Part shown: in pieces, positions 21,605 through 34,723 of the stretch | How the letters are laid out: each line of letters starts with the position of its first letter | Numbering within the stretch: the stretch's first letter is position 1 | From: Aquatica leii | Lineage: Eukaryota; Arthropoda; Insecta; Coleoptera; Lampyridae | Direction: 5' to 3' | Length of the DNA stretch: 64,000 nucleotides | NCBI GenBank assembly: GCA_035610365.1 | Contig: CM069432.1 | Location: 167,770,035-167,834,034, forward strand | Program-made: the position numbers and the translations under genes | Notes under the pieces: model-generated | Database searches by the model: none | The model's input: only the letters and a program-made list of their open reading frames with translations | Told to the model about the DNA's origin: nothing

Positions 21605-24600
21605 TTTAATAAAACAGAGACCTGAAGAATAGACACATAAAGTGTTTTGATGCCCCTCCTCCTAAAAGCACCTTATAAAAATTGCGTAAAGTTCTATAAG
21701 GAGGAAAATAATATACAACTTACCGTTAATTATTTTTGTTTTTTGTTCCATTTTTTATGATTGTGCTGAAACTTAAAAGACTACAGTGCCTGTAGCAATA
21801 ATTTTTATTAGTCTTTTTTTAATACAAAGTTTCAGAGAAAATATTTGTGTTTAATTTTTTTATTTTAGATTTAAATAATTCTTAATTTTTAGTTTATATA
21901 TTTATTTTTGATTTTAATAACTGTAAATATGCATACAAATATGTAAATTTGACTTATTTCTTTTAAAAAATATACCTTCCCCAGTTTTTACACGTTCAAA
22001 GACAGCGTTATCGGATTTCAAGTGTTTTCACATAACTATGCCACATCGTCTTTAAAACTTTATATTTTTGCATTTAGATTGTTAAGTACAAAATATTCAA
22101 AACAGTAAACAAGCAATTTAAATAATCTTATTTAACAACGATACAATTTCATGATTTTTGAATTAGTAATACATAACGTAAAAAGTTCTTTCCTATTTTG
22201 ACCAATATGTGCAAGACACTGATTGCAACAACAAATTTTATAGCTTAAACAATAAAATAAAAGTTATTAAAGGTATATGATACTCAGTACGTATAATTAA
22301 ATTTGTGCACTAAAATTTTAGATTAATACTTCAGCTATAAGTTCGTTGCAACACTTGATATGTATATAATTTTCACTAGTTTGTATTAGTAACAAATCAG
22401 ACAAATTAATTTGTTTGTAAAATACATTATTACGATTACACAAAAATTAAAATTTAGTTAATTATAATATTTTATTATTAGTCCGTAGTCTAGTAAGTCA
22501 GTTATTTAAAAATTTACTGATTCTTATGCGTTTATAATTAAGCGTAAGTAAATTAAGCAGAGCTATAGCGTGTAGGTGATAAATTACACGTGTGTACAAT
22601 AGAAGTTTACGTAACAAGAGTCGAAAGTAAGAAATAGCATAACGAACGTTAATGAGACGCGAGGCCGTACGGCCGAGCGTTGCATGTGAGTGTATTATGC
22701 TATGATTCTTTCGACGAGAGTAATGTACATTATTTTTTGTGTTGCCTTTCATAAAATTACATTCTTCTTTGAAAAAATAAAAAAAATCAACAGAAATATA
22801 ATATGTTGGTACTACATTTATTACTAAATCTGTCAGATTTGACATTAACTTTAACATCGTTTTTCTTCAATTTTACCTGAATTTCAAGATTTTCAAAATG
22901 ATTTTTCCACCTGTCGCATACTCATTCTAATATATTAATTGACTTTGAACACTTACTTTTGTGTGGATTCCTAGTTTTCATTTTGCCACCCAAGAGCTTT
23001 TTTCATTCATTACGTAACTACACTAACGAACGAATATTGACGTTTGCAATGTTGGCAGCAGAAAAAAGTAGTAAACATGGTAAACCAATTTTTCATTTCT
23101 CAATGTTCACCACATCATTAAAAAAATGTGTTAAATAATTGTAAACCATAAAATTCAGCATTAAGTAATTATAAATTCTTTTAAATAAGTATGCGATTTA
23201 ACCATTGAACTGTATAATAAAATAAATTTTAATTTCTACGCAGTTTTCTATTTAAATTTATTTTTATAAATATTGCTATAAATCTGTAATTTAACAAATG
23301 TTTAAATCTGATTTCTGCACTTATAAAGATTGTCACGTTAATCTTGTTTATTGATTTTAATACTGAATTTTATGCTTTACTACATTTACTTGAAACAGTA
23401 TCTTTTATAATAGCATAAAATGCAAATTGTACAAAATTTTTTGGTAAATGCTTTTCTACACATATCCGGTATATATTTGTATAAAACTAACGTATGTGAT
23501 AGCTTTCAAAAGATAAAGTTTTTTTTTAATTAAATTTTATAACATTTTAGTGTAAATAGTATTTTAAACAACAAAAACTTAAAATCTAAGATAAATTTTC
23601 TTTTATAACTTGACTAACAAATATCAAAATAAATATTTGGAAAAACGTCGTTGTTAAACCCAGTGTATTCACAACTTGTATTATGTAAAAGTCGTGACAG
23701 TGCTATTCTTTTTATATTTGCAAAACAAAATCTGTTATCTCTTTTTTTATTTTTCCGGCGTATAAAGCATTTTATTTATGCAGCATCATTTCAGTATGAT
23801 TTATTGTTTGCGTGTTTAAATCACTGACATTTACTACCTTCACATTTTTCAACGATCAGTTGCCTCACATACATACAGAAACATATTGTGCGTGTGCTCT
23901 TAAAACGTAATTTGAATAATATGTATGTAATATTAATGTCATAGGTATGCTATTACACAGTAATATAAAACGCAAACTTAGTATGGCTACGAAAATTATA
24001 TAAGAATTAATATTAGAAATTAACTAGAATTGTATTGTTTAAAATATTGTGACAAAAATTATAAAACATTGGTATATACATATTTTTAATCCTTCAGAAT
24101 TATTTCAATTTATACTGTTTTTGGAACTATTTCTTAAACTGTTTTTTTTTGTAAAACTGTAACTATTACTATATATGTAACGCTACATAGGTCTGTAATA
24201 GATACGTTTACAAAACGTTCATAAACAATCGTAACCTACGGTTTTAAATAGCACGCATGTGCAGTATAAATTTTATGTGTTTAGAGAAACCATATTTTAT
24301 AAAAATAATTATTATTGTTATAAAATATGTTTTTTTGCAAATGGTAAACGTTTTTAAGTTAATCATTGAAATCTAACTGATTACCTACCGGATTTACCTT
24401 TGAATTGATTTATTTATTAAAAAATTTATCAAAAAATGGTTGCAATTAAATGTGTTAATAAGCGTAATCTTTAGTGAAGCAATCAGTTATGTTTCTAAAA
24501 TACTTAAGAAAGCTGGCACACATTAGATCAATTGCACAAACGCGGATTCAATGTATAGTACGGTACTTTTGCGTTTTATGCATGTTACAGCTTGTAACTT

Positions 24601-24790
24601 CAAAACCCATACAAAAATAAAAATAAATATTGACAAAAAAAAAAAGTTGGTGACATTTGTCTTCACGTTAAATCTTACTGCATTTTATAAATACAGTGTA
24701 AATCGTTTAGTAAGTAACTCAAGGGATCGTTAACATATTTACTTCTTAACCGAAGTTACGTATTAAACGTATTTTTAAAAACCATAAAAG
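21605..24790. other. Long AT-rich spacer
   Basis: The only notable point is a CpG-containing patch near 22650-22685 with the 12-base palindrome GGCCGTACGGCC. The 119-codon minus frame at 22498-22857 crosses this patch and shows no domain. Confidence 0.45.
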
Positions 24791-24792
24791 TT

Positions 24793-24815
24793 TATATATA
24801 TATATATATATATAT
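24793..24815. repeat. (AT)n microsatellite
   Basis: Short TA tract adjoining module 3. Confidence 0.95.
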
Positions 24816-25015
24816 TTGTACCGCCGTTACTAAGCGCTTACAATATGGCCGTTCATCCCGATAGTTTAGATACCTACTGTCGGTAAATTTGATATAGCCT
24901 CTTAGTACCGGTTATATACCTTACTCGAAATAACCTCTTAGTAGCGATGAAACAAATACTTATATAAGATCATAGTTGCGGTTAGACAACAGTGTATGAA
25001 TAAACTAACCTCTTA
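24816..25015. repeat. (AT)n-anchored module 3
   Basis: Contains CCTCTTAGTACCGG (about 24898), CCTCTTAGTAGCG (about 24934) and CCTCTTAA (about 25010), plus ACCGCCGTTAC right after the (AT)n. It is the CCTCNTAGTAGCG version of the pattern seen at 40430. Confidence 0.45.
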
Positions 25016-25975
25016 ATTTCTAAACAAATGTTTTGTTAATAGAAGCAAAAGTTTGCAAATATACCATAATTTTTTCAATCATAAATACTTTACGTATCTA
25101 TAAATTAACATATTTAATAATTACTCATTACAGTTTTATCTTTATAACGGTAACTAAGAATCACTTTTTTATCCATGATAATATTTTACCTTTCCTTTTA
25201 CTTTAAATGGGCAAACAGTTGAGCTATTGTACACAAAATTAAAAATTTTGTTAGAAACAGATGTTTTGTGTCAAATGTTTATTAACACTTCTCAGTATAA
25301 CTTAACAGGTAGTAAAAGCCCTTAAACAATTCTACTCTTTTTTTGAACACTTATAAATTATTATTATTTCTTCAAGGTTAATAAAAAATTCTTTGTATGC
25401 AAACTGGTTCACTAATATGACAACCAGCGGTGCCAAAGATAACTAATGCGTTGCCACTGCAATAACAAACTTTTTTGTACGTTATTGTTATTACTACTAC
25501 TATCATTTATCACTAGTATTCTGGGAATGATAATACGTGGATTAAGAAGTAGACAAAGACATCGTTTAAAGATAAAAGCATGTAACTGTAGATTTGGTTA
25601 AATGAATATTATTTGATTTTTTTATAGATATGCAATTAAAAAACAGATGCTTTAAACTTTATTTCACAATATGTAAATCTTTGAAACTATTTTTTGAGAG
25701 TATTTCTTAACCGATTAAATTTAGGTTTTCTGCAACGAATTTCTTATTTAAATACCTAAAAATATTTTCTATAATTTAGTTTAAAATGAATAATTATAGA
25801 TAATTTTATTTATGCTTTTCCTATTTTCATTTTATTTATTAATTATTGCCAACATGATTTGACCGAAATGGTCATCATAAGCCCTCTAAAAGTATAACCA
25901 GTTCAGTTTCGTATAAAATATTACCTCCCGTCTTTGAATTTTGTTGGTTTCGACACCTTACCGTATTGATTGAAT
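25015..25975. other. AT-rich spacer
   Basis: Nothing recognised. Confidence 0.5.
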
Positions 25976-28511
25976 TGAATTTTCTTTAGGTTAAGTGACT
26001 AAAATCTACAATTTTGTACCAATCTTTACCAAATTTGAATATTGTAGTTCCGGAGACAAGAGAAACCGATTAGTGTTAACTGTGTTTTCTTATCTCTACT
26101 AGGTCGTTTTTTACGCATCTCGCACTTTTGACAATTTATTTGTATATTGAATGCAAGGTTGATAAGCCTAAAACGGATTACGACATCAAAATCTTATTTA
26201 TACCTGCGGACTGTCTAACCATTTAGCAACGCATTTGAGTGTTTTTGTACAACTCCTATTAAAATTAGAGCACGATTACACTTTAACCGTCGTTCAGTGT
26301 AATCTCGGCAAGCGAAAGAAGAAACTTTGACTTTGCGGGTTTGTATTTAGATAAACCACAGTCAAAAATGACAAAGTGGCACACAGTAAGATGCACCGTT
26401 TTGCTCTCTATCGTTCCTGGTAATTTCGATTTTTTCCAAATTGTAATAATAAACTTATTTAGCTTCTTGTAAGATACTACGTATACTAGATTATAAAATT
26501 CAAAATTCTTTACGTAAAGTGACTAAAATCTACAATTTTTGACAAATCTTTACCAAATTCAAATATTGTAGTTCCGGAGACAAGAGAAACCGATTAGTGT
26601 TAACTGTGTTTTCTTATCTCTACTAGGTCGTTTTTTACGCATCTCGCACTTTTGACAATTTATTTGTATATTGAATCCAAGGTTGATAAGCCTAAAACGG
26701 ATTACGACATCAAAATCTTATTTATACCTGCGGACTGTCTAACCATTTAGCAACGCATTTGAGTGTTTTTGTACAATTCCTATTAAAATTGTGAGCACGA
26801 TTACACTTTAACCGTCGTTCAGTGTAATCTCGGCAAGCGAAAGAAGAAACTTTGACTTTGCGGGTTTGTATTTAGATAAACCACAGTCAAAAATGACAAA
26901 GTGGCACACAGTAAGATGCACCGTTTTGCTCTCTATCGTTCCTGGTAATTTCGATTTTTTCCAAATTGTAATAATAAACTTATTTAGCTTCTTGTAAGAT
27001 ACTACGTATACTAGATTATAAAATTCAAAATTCTTTACGTAAAGTGACTAAAATCTACAATTTTTGACAAATCTTTACCAAATTCAAATATTGTAGTTCC
27101 GGAGACAAGAGAAACCGATTAGTGTTAACTGTGTTTTCTTATCTCTACTAGGTCGTTTTTTACGCATCTCGCACTTTTGACAATTTATTTGTATATTGAA
27201 TCCAAGGTTGATAAGCCTAAAACGGATTACGACATCAAAATCTTATTTATACCTGCGGACTGTCTAACCATTTAGCAACGCATTTGAGTGTTTTTGTACA
27301 ATTCCTATTAAAATTGTGAGCACGATTACACTTTAACCGTCGTTCAGTGTAATCTCGGCAAGCGAAAGAAGAAACTTTGACTTTGCGGGTTTGTATTTAG
27401 ATAAACCACAGTCAAAAATGACAAAGTGGCACACAGTAAGATGCACCGTTTTGCTCTCTATCGTTCCTGGTAATTTCGATTTTTTCCAAATTGTAATAAT
27501 AAACTTATTTAGCTTCTTGTAAGATACTACGTATACTAGATTATAAAATTCAAAATTCTTTACGTAAAGTGACTAAAATCTACAATTTTTGACAAATCTT
27601 TACCAAATTCAAATATTGTAGTTCCGGAGACAAGAGAAACCGATTAGTGTTAACTGTGTTTTCTTATCTCTACTAGGTCGTTTTTTACGCATCTCGCACT
27701 TTTGACAATTTATTTGTATATTGAATCCAAGGTTGATAAGCCTAAAACGGATTACGACATCAAAATCTTATTTATACCTGCGGACTGTCTAACCATTTAG
27801 CAACGCATTTGAGTGTTTTTGTACAATTCCTATTAAAATTGTGAGCACGATTACACTTTAACCGTCGTTCAGTGTAATCTCGGCAAGCGAAAGAAGAAAC
27901 TTTGACTTTGCGGGTTTGTATTTAGATAAACCACAGTCAAAAATGACAAAGTGGCACACAGTAAGATGCACCGTTTTGTTCTCTATCGTTCCTGGTAATT
28001 TCGATTTTTTCTAAATTGTAATAATAAACTTATTTAGCTTCTCGTAAGATACTACGTATACTAGATTATAAAATTCAAAATTCTTTACGTAAAGTGACTA
28101 AAATCTACAATTTTTGACAAATCTTTACCAAATTCAAATACTGTAGTTCCGGAGAAAAGAGAAACCGATTAGTGTTAACTGTGTTTTCTTATCTCTACTA
28201 GGTCGTTTTTTACGCATCTCGCACTTTTGACAATTTATTTGTATATTGAATCCAAGGTTGATAAGCCTAAAACGGATTACGACATCAAAATCTTATTTAT
28301 ACCTGCGGACTGTCTAACCATTTCGCAACGCATTTGAGTGTTCTGTACAATTCCTATTAAAATTGTGAGCACGATTACACTTAAACCGTCGTTCAGTGTA
28401 ATCTCGGCAAGCGAAAGAAGAAACTTTGACTTTGCGGGTTTGTATTTAGATAAACCACAGTCAAAAATGACAAAGTGGCACACAGTAAGATGCACCGTTT
28501 TGTTCTCTTCT
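25975..28511 (+). repeat. 525-bp satellite, about 4.8 units
   Basis: The block GTGACTAAAATCTACAATTT recurs at 25995, 26519, 27044, 27569 and 28094, a period of 524-525 bases. Units 2-4 are almost identical; unit 1 and the truncated unit 5 differ slightly more. The array ends abruptly at about 28508-28511 against a hAT fossil. Short plus and minus frames inside the units have no recognisable domain. The near identity suggests recent amplification or conversion. Confidence 0.95.
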
Positions 28512-29370
28512 AAAAAATCTTGTACCAAAATGGCTTAATACGTTTTTGAATTCGATTTCTGGAAACTGACAGAATTCTTTCAAAGTATTTGTCATTACTG
28601 TATATATAGAAAAATGCTTATATATTTTTACTACAATACTATCAATATCAAGTATTGGCATCTTATCAACCACATGTTGTACACATTTTCATGGCCAACT
28701 TTACTTGTTAATTTATTGTAAACATTCATTTTTCCTTTGCGTTTTACACCCCAAAATTTTTTGTGTTATCTGCACAAATACAAATAACTTTTTTAGTAAG
28801 ATTGTATTTTTCAAGGGTTCTGAAAACGTATTCTGTTAAAAGATCCGATGTTTCGCCAGGTTGAAATTCTAATAACTTCACATGGACTTGGTTATCAAAA
28901 AGTACCTAACAATAATAGGAACTAATTTTTGATTAAATCTATTTGAAGCCTCTATAGTGACAGTAATAAAATTTACAGATTGTAATTTTGAGAAACTTCA
29001 GTAAATACATGGGGAGCAATTACATTAGTTATGATTGCTTCAGTCTTTGTTTTTGCACTGGAAAACTTTGGGTCATAGAAAGAAGAGATTAACTTTGAAG
29101 TGCAAGTAGACAAATTAAAACTAAAATTATGTTGCGCTGTGTGATAAGCAAATGTGGTCTCTTTGACTGCGCAATTCAAATCATTGCTGCTTGGTTCGGT
29201 CATTTTAAAAAATGTAGTAACAGCTTGACTGATTGTCGATGCACACTTAGCTTTTTTATGTTTCTGAGTATTTACATGTTGCGCAATGTCACGGCGACTA
29301 CCTTGTGCAATCGAAAATTCTGAATTGCAAATAGTACACTGTACGTACTCTTCTCAGCACCCTTCTTTTA
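28508..29370 (-). pseudogene. hAT-family transposase with BED finger, truncated
   Basis: Minus strand from about 29340: VQCTICNSEFSIAQG, RRDIAQHVNTQKHKKAKC (a BED-type C2H2 finger), then SQAVTTFFKMTEPSSNDL, ETTFAYHTAQHNFSFN, TKTEAIITNVIAPHV. After frame changes come CADNTKNFG near 28761 (the D-N-x-x-N-F block of hAT cores), then IVVKIYKHFSIYTV, LKEFCQFPEIEFKNVLSHF and GTRF, where the family usually reads TRW. It is cut there by the satellite. It would act in cut-and-paste transposition. A stop before the finger and several frameshifts make it inactive, and the C-terminal dimerisation region is missing. Confidence 0.8.
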
Positions 29371-29399
29371 TAACTATTTTTGTTCAAAATTTTCTAATA

Positions 29400-30660
29400 G
29401 GCTAATTCACTACACCTCGTCAAATGAACTTAAATGATAATAAACCAATGGGATACCTTACAACCTTACCACAAATCAAAGTGAACTGCGTTTTGAGTTT
29501 TGACATCGGAATTGGGAAGATGCACATACGCAGAATTACAAGCGCAACATGAATTCGGCTACTTCGGGATGATTAGGAAATGTGCACAATAGAGTTGACA
29601 TTGCAGTTGAAATCTTTCAAGAAAATAACATAGAACTATTAAAAAACAGACGCATTAAAAAAACGGACCGGACATATGAATATAGTTTAAATAACGTAGA
29701 GTCCGTTATAAGAATGGACGTATGGCACACTATATCTTTAGTAAATTAACATTTAATAATGCACTGATAATAGCAACTAATCGTAATTGTTTCCTGATTA
29801 CGCTTATAGGAACATTGCCTTTCATTTTATCACTACAAAAATCGACACATCTTTGCTGCGCACTTGTTTCTCTGAAGGATATTTACAATTTGGAAATAAT
29901 TAAATTACATATCTACCTTGTGATTAGATATATATTGTTATATCGGAACAAAGCGCTGAAGTGAAATAATTTCAAAAATATATAGTATTGCTGTTCATCT
30001 GGTTTCATCGATGTTTGTTTTTGCATTTTTTTAGGGTGGTTGATTTTCTGAGTTTTTCTAATTTCTCTTTTTTTGAGATTGTTCACTTCAATATTCTGTA
30101 ATTTTATAACTATGACTTTTACTTTGTCATTAAATAGTTATTTTATTAGGAGTAGATGCATAAACAGGGGTAATATGTTAACTAAAGTTCAAACAAAACT
30201 GAAAGAAATCCATAATTTATACTTACGTTATCGAGTTCTACATACTGTTTATGTTATTGCGCGTTTAATTTGATCTATTGTATTAATTTTTTCTATTAAT
30301 TATTTTATCTCAATTATTTTTCTAAAGAAATTAACAAATCAGACAAAATCAATAATTTAGTTCTTTTTGAGACGGATACATTCTACACCTTCCAGATATG
30401 CCTAGATTAACTTTTACCTTACTGGTTCTGAAGTAACTGTTAACATGTACATATGTACTACAGACATTTAAATGAATGTATACTGTTTTTTTTTGACAGA
30501 ACAGTGTAGAGTCGGCAGGTTTTGGATTTGTCAGTAAGTGCCAAAACAGTTATTTATGTATTTATCCATAATTATCAATAAAGGTAACAGTTTGTTGTCA
30601 ATAACGCACGTTAAATGTATGATGTTCATTGTTTATCAGTTGAAATAAATGGAAGCAACA
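29400..30660. other. AT-rich spacer
   Basis: Three plus-strand frames of 64-80 codons (29129, 29722, 30073) look like chance openings. No domain seen. Confidence 0.45.
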
Positions 30661-30664
30661 CTTT

Positions 30665-31090
30665 ATAGTTATCCTTGAAGAATTTGAAAGACTTTATGCA
30701 AACACACCACCTTGTTGGGCAAAACGGTGTTAATCCTTTTGGGTGAACTGGGGTATCAAATTCATTCACTACTCTGTCTTTTTGGAATTTTTCAAAGCAA
30801 ACCAAACATTCAGGAGATTTTCTCTTTTATGTAATCAACTCTCTGATATTAAGCAATTTTGTACAAGTTTCTAAAGAGTACTGTGGCGGTCGAAGATGTA
30901 TTATAGAAACTGAGAAAATATTCTTTCCACTCTGGAGCCACTGGAGTTATTAGAATGCTGAATGAAATCTGCTTAGAATTACTACAATCTGTGGTTTCAT
31001 TTATTATTGAAAAAAAAGGATTGGTGCTGCATTTCTTCAAAAATTTCATTTAGAACAAAGAATGTCATGTCCAAACTTCATTGGCTACTT
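30665..31090 (-). pseudogene. hAT-family transposase fragment, second lineage
   Basis: Minus strand: MKFLKKCSTNPFFSIINETT then DCSNSKQISFSILITPVAP, matching the region around the first catalytic aspartate of ZMYM-like hAT transposases (usually DETTD or DESTD; here NETTD). Then, after stops, TPVHPKGLTPFCPTRWCV, CIKSFKFFKDNY, which corresponds to the PTRW block further on. The segment between them is deleted. It is a different lineage from the BED-finger fossil at 28508. Confidence 0.7.
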
Positions 31091-31099
31091 CCTTTGAAA

Positions 31100-32920
31100 G
31101 TCATTTAAAAACCTTTTTGTTTTTCGTCTATTTTTGAGTGCTGGATTACCATTTGCTTGAAGGTTTAAAAACCTTGGAATCTTCTTCTTCATGGTCACAA
31201 ATTGCCAAGTAAAGAAATTATGCACGGTAGAGCTTTACGTGTTTCTTGTGTTTCTTTAGTTTTTTTGTATTCAAACTTGCAAAAACATTTGTAACTTTCT
31301 TTACTACCGCTAGTAACTGCACTGAATTTATATGCAATTGTGAACTTTAGACCAGTTGTCGGAACCATTTTTGCACAATTAATCGAATCCTTTTTTTTAA
31401 TCTGTGAAGTAAGCTAACGTAGACTTTTAATTTCAGAAGTAGTTTTGCGTGTCATACACAATCCATTTGAATTTTCGTTACATAAACGAACGTACTTTCT
31501 TTTTCTACTAGAAAGGGCCGTCGAGCGAATTAGTTCTTATATGAATGGACAATGTGTCTGACGTATCTACCTCTATTTACTTGACGCAAGCAAGCGAATC
31601 TTCTCAATCCGTCTCTAGTAAACACACAGGGAGGACTTAAACTAATTGATTCTTCTGATATAATGTTATATAAATTTGAGTCTACTCATTTAGGTAACTA
31701 CTATGGGTGCATTGACTTTAATGCAACTATGTACTTGCCTCCCCTGGAACAGTGACCAAAGTGTCAACCATAAGTACATAATTTCCAAATCTTAATGTGC
31801 TGTATCAATTTGACATTTCTTTGCAGATTTATAAATCGTACGAACAGAAAATTATTGTCTTGATCTGCCAACTGCAACTCATTTAAAATCTCTAAAAAAA
31901 CTTGATTCAAACGTAAAACCCAGATTCTAGTTTACAATTTTTTTTATGACATTTAAGAAGATTATAGCTTGTTTGCATTTAGTGTTAACATCAGCGTCTT
32001 TATTAATACATGTATATATTAATTGTATTTGCTCTAGGCACATTATATAGTGTCGATTCTTTTATTTAGACAGAGGATGGTAAATTTTTTAATTTGGTCG
32101 TTTGTTTCAAGAATCTTCAACAAGGAGCAATATCAGTGCGTGTACAAATTTTTAATAAAAGTAAAAAGAAGCAACATTCTCTTCACATTTTTAACAGATT
32201 CAATAAACAAGTAAAATTGTGGATGTATTTGGGAAACCTACAATATTCTTTAACTTTAGCTTGTGATCTGTTGTGTTTTTCACAAACATACTGCATAATG
32301 TTCTAAATTGTGTAATTTGTTTTGTAATCAATTACCTTATTTTCTTTAAATTTGGCAAGTATTTAACAATGGATTTACAGTACAACAGGGCCCTAAGACT
32401 ATCTTTAGATGTAAACACAGTTAACTTCTTTAGTTTTCAGTTTGCTATTATTTTAATCTTCAGTTTATTAAAAATATAAATTTTATGATGTAGATTTCAA
32501 ATTGACATTTCATATAGAATATAAAGTATTTTTCATTTTTGATTGATAAAGTTATAAATACTTTATAATTAAAAAATTAAGTATCTTGGCAGTTTTAGCA
32601 ACTGACTAACGTGGGAAACAAAAAGTGTTTTGTTTTATATCAACGTAACTTCAAAATGTTTACGTTTACATATGATGAGAAACAGAACGTATATAAACAA
32701 ACACTTTTGCGTATTTTGCATAAAGATAACTACAGGTTGAATGTCTCATATGATTAGTAATGCTGTTACTTTAGCACAAAAATCTATTACTGATTTGAGA
32801 TTTAACAGTAAGAATGCTTATATGCATAAGTAAATTATTCGATTTCCATTGATGCGTTTTTTTAAGCTTTCTTTAAGACAATATTCAATGCATTTTAGTT
32901 TGAGTGTCTCTTTTCAGTCT
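31100..32920. other. AT-rich spacer
   Basis: Possibly includes upstream debris of the hAT fragment (31090-31200, minus). Plus-strand frames at 32094 and 32273 have no recognisable domain. Confidence 0.4.
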
Positions 32921-32929
32921 AGCGTGTAA

Positions 32930-33600
32930 ATATGTTTATGATTCAAGATAAACAGTAATTAAACAGTCAACACAAATGTTAAAGAAATTCTAAGAAAGGC
33001 TAGTGGTACTCTGGAAAATTTCCACAAATTTTTAACCATACCTAATATTGTATAAACTTGTGTTTTCTTAGCAAAAATCAAATTACAACGTTTACTACCT
33101 TTATACCTAGCTAACTCGGTTGTGTTTTCTTGTTAATTAGTTGTTCGAGTTAATGTTTTTTTAAGCAAATAATAATAAAAATCTATAATTTTTTGTTTTC
33201 TACTTAAAAACAAAAAATCATAATATATGTATATTTTTAATTTTACTCGATTAATTTTTACTTTAAAAGAGCAGACTTAACAAATTATGAATAATGAAAT
33301 TGTTTATACAATCAGCACGTAGGTACTATGATGTACGCACACGGTCAGCAAATTAATCTTCGAATTCATTTTCATACAGCTGCTTAAAAATACTTTAACT
33401 TATGTAATAAAATAATTGCACACTACAAAAAATACATTTTTCACATCAATACAAAATTTACAGTGCTTATCTAATTCTTACATATTTATTGGCATGAAAA
33501 AGTCGATTTTTCGAATTTTCGATAAGTCGAATTGCTTTAGTTACACCTTGAGATCCGAGTTTGACTATATTTATTTAAAATTAAAAAGAGGCAAATTTAT
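32930..33600 (+). repeat. Dispersed repeat, copy 1
   Basis: Shares with 38515-39150 the ordered blocks TTTAAAAGAGCAGA, ATTGTTTATACAATCAGCAC, CACACTACAAAAAATGCA-like, CTTACATATTTATTGGCATG and a TCGAATTTTCGATAAG block. About 80% similar by eye. Function unknown. Confidence 0.75.
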
Positions 33601-33806
33601 AATTAAGTTTGTCTAGTTTTCTGTAAAACTTAATTGTAATACAAAAAAAGGGTAATGTGTTGCATTACATTATTATTTATAAATTACTATGAGGTAAGGA
33701 TATAAACTCCTCCAAAAAACTTATCATTTGACGGTTTATTTCTATATTAAATAGATTCGATGGGCAGCGTAGGCACCAGTCAGAAATAAAACAAATCTAT
33801 TGTTCT

Positions 33807-33847
33807 GGCTACGTTTCGTCAACTATTGCGCCTAACTTCATCAGGCC
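33807..33847 (-). ncRNA. Hammerhead-like motif, near-consensus
   Basis: Minus strand: GGC, CTGATGA, one A, GTTAG ... TTGAC stem (with G-T pairs) around GCGCAATAG, GAAAC, GTA, GCC. GGC/GCC would form stem I and GTA the cleavage triplet, with a minimal stem III as in retroelement hammerheads. This is the closest match to the consensus in the window. Confidence 0.6.
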
Positions 33848-34102
33848 AATCTATATTAAATGGTACTTATAATTCAAAAAAGTATCCGAGTCATAAACAT
33901 GGTTAACTTGTCAGTATAATTAAAAACTTACTAACTAGAATAATAAATTACAATTACAGCAAAGAATGAAAAACAAGAAGTACTGGAAATATTCGTTCAC
34001 TAATATTACGATTGTGTTGACTAGAATACTCAATTGAATTTAACTTTCCTCAACCGTAAACGTTAAATTTCTGCCCAAACACAACACCATTTACTACAGA
34101 TA

Positions 34103-34143
34103 GGCCTGGTGTAGTTGGCGCAATAGCTGACAAAACGTAGAAA
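34103..34143 (+). ncRNA. Hammerhead-like motif, mutated partner
   Basis: GGC, CTGGTGT in place of CTGATGA, AGTT ... AGCT stem, AAAACGTAG. The core is broken. Confidence 0.35.
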
Positions 34144-34209
34144 AAATAATCGATTTGTTTTATTTAGTGCCTATTCTTCAAATCAAAGGATCTATTTAAT
34201 ATAAGAATA

Positions 34210-34720
34210 CACCATCAACTTATTTATAAATGATATGAAATCTGTAAGGCAGTTTGAAAGTATTCTAGATTAATCAAAAAGTCTAACTCACAGAATAAAA
34301 AGAATCAGAAGTGTTACTCGTGAGGCTCTATTCGAGGTTTTAGATCTAACTTTTGTTGTTAGGCTAAAAATTAGAACCGATTAAAAATAAAATCATTTCT
34401 AGGACAGAATTTAGCATGTTTGGTTCTTTTTACATTACTTTTGCTTTACGAATGTACTTGCAGGACTGATTTTGAAATTTTGAAACACCTACATTTTAGC
34501 AAAAGAAAAACTAAGTTTTATAAAAAAGTCAAATGCTAGCTGGATTCAAATTACATTGTGAATTTTTAATTAAATAGAGAGAAAGAAACTTTTTGTATTA
34601 TGTTTTATTCTGCTTCTAAAAATTATATTTGATTCACAACGTTTTCAATTACAAGTAAAGTAAGGTTTTAAACAGTCACCAGACGTACGAAAATTTTACT
34701 TTCAATTAGTTTTAATCAAC
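34210..34720. other. AT-rich spacer
   Basis: Nothing recognised. Confidence 0.5.
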
Positions 34721-34723
34721 ATA

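Larger units (their letters stand above)
33741..34207. mobile_element. Foldback element with opposed hammerhead-like motifs
   Basis: Arms of about 120 bases at 33741-33862 and 34089-34207 are reverse complements (outer block TATTAAATAGAT, inner block ending AGGCC). Each arm contains one hammerhead-like motif on the strand reading outwards. The 225-base middle has no coding signal. The arrangement parallels the nested repeats at 432-900 with a different sequence. Confidence 0.8.

Noticed and set aside
22498-22857. 119-codon minus-strand frame as a gene
   Set aside because: No recognisable domain, composition typical of chance frames in AT-rich DNA, no clear splice or promoter context.
25975-28511. 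Possible CRISPR array
   Set aside because: The repeat unit is 525 bases with no unique spacers, in a eukaryotic context; it is a satellite.
28277-28528. 83-codon minus frame and 66-codon plus frame in the last satellite unit
   Set aside because: Both cross the satellite/hAT junction and are open only through small differences in the last unit.
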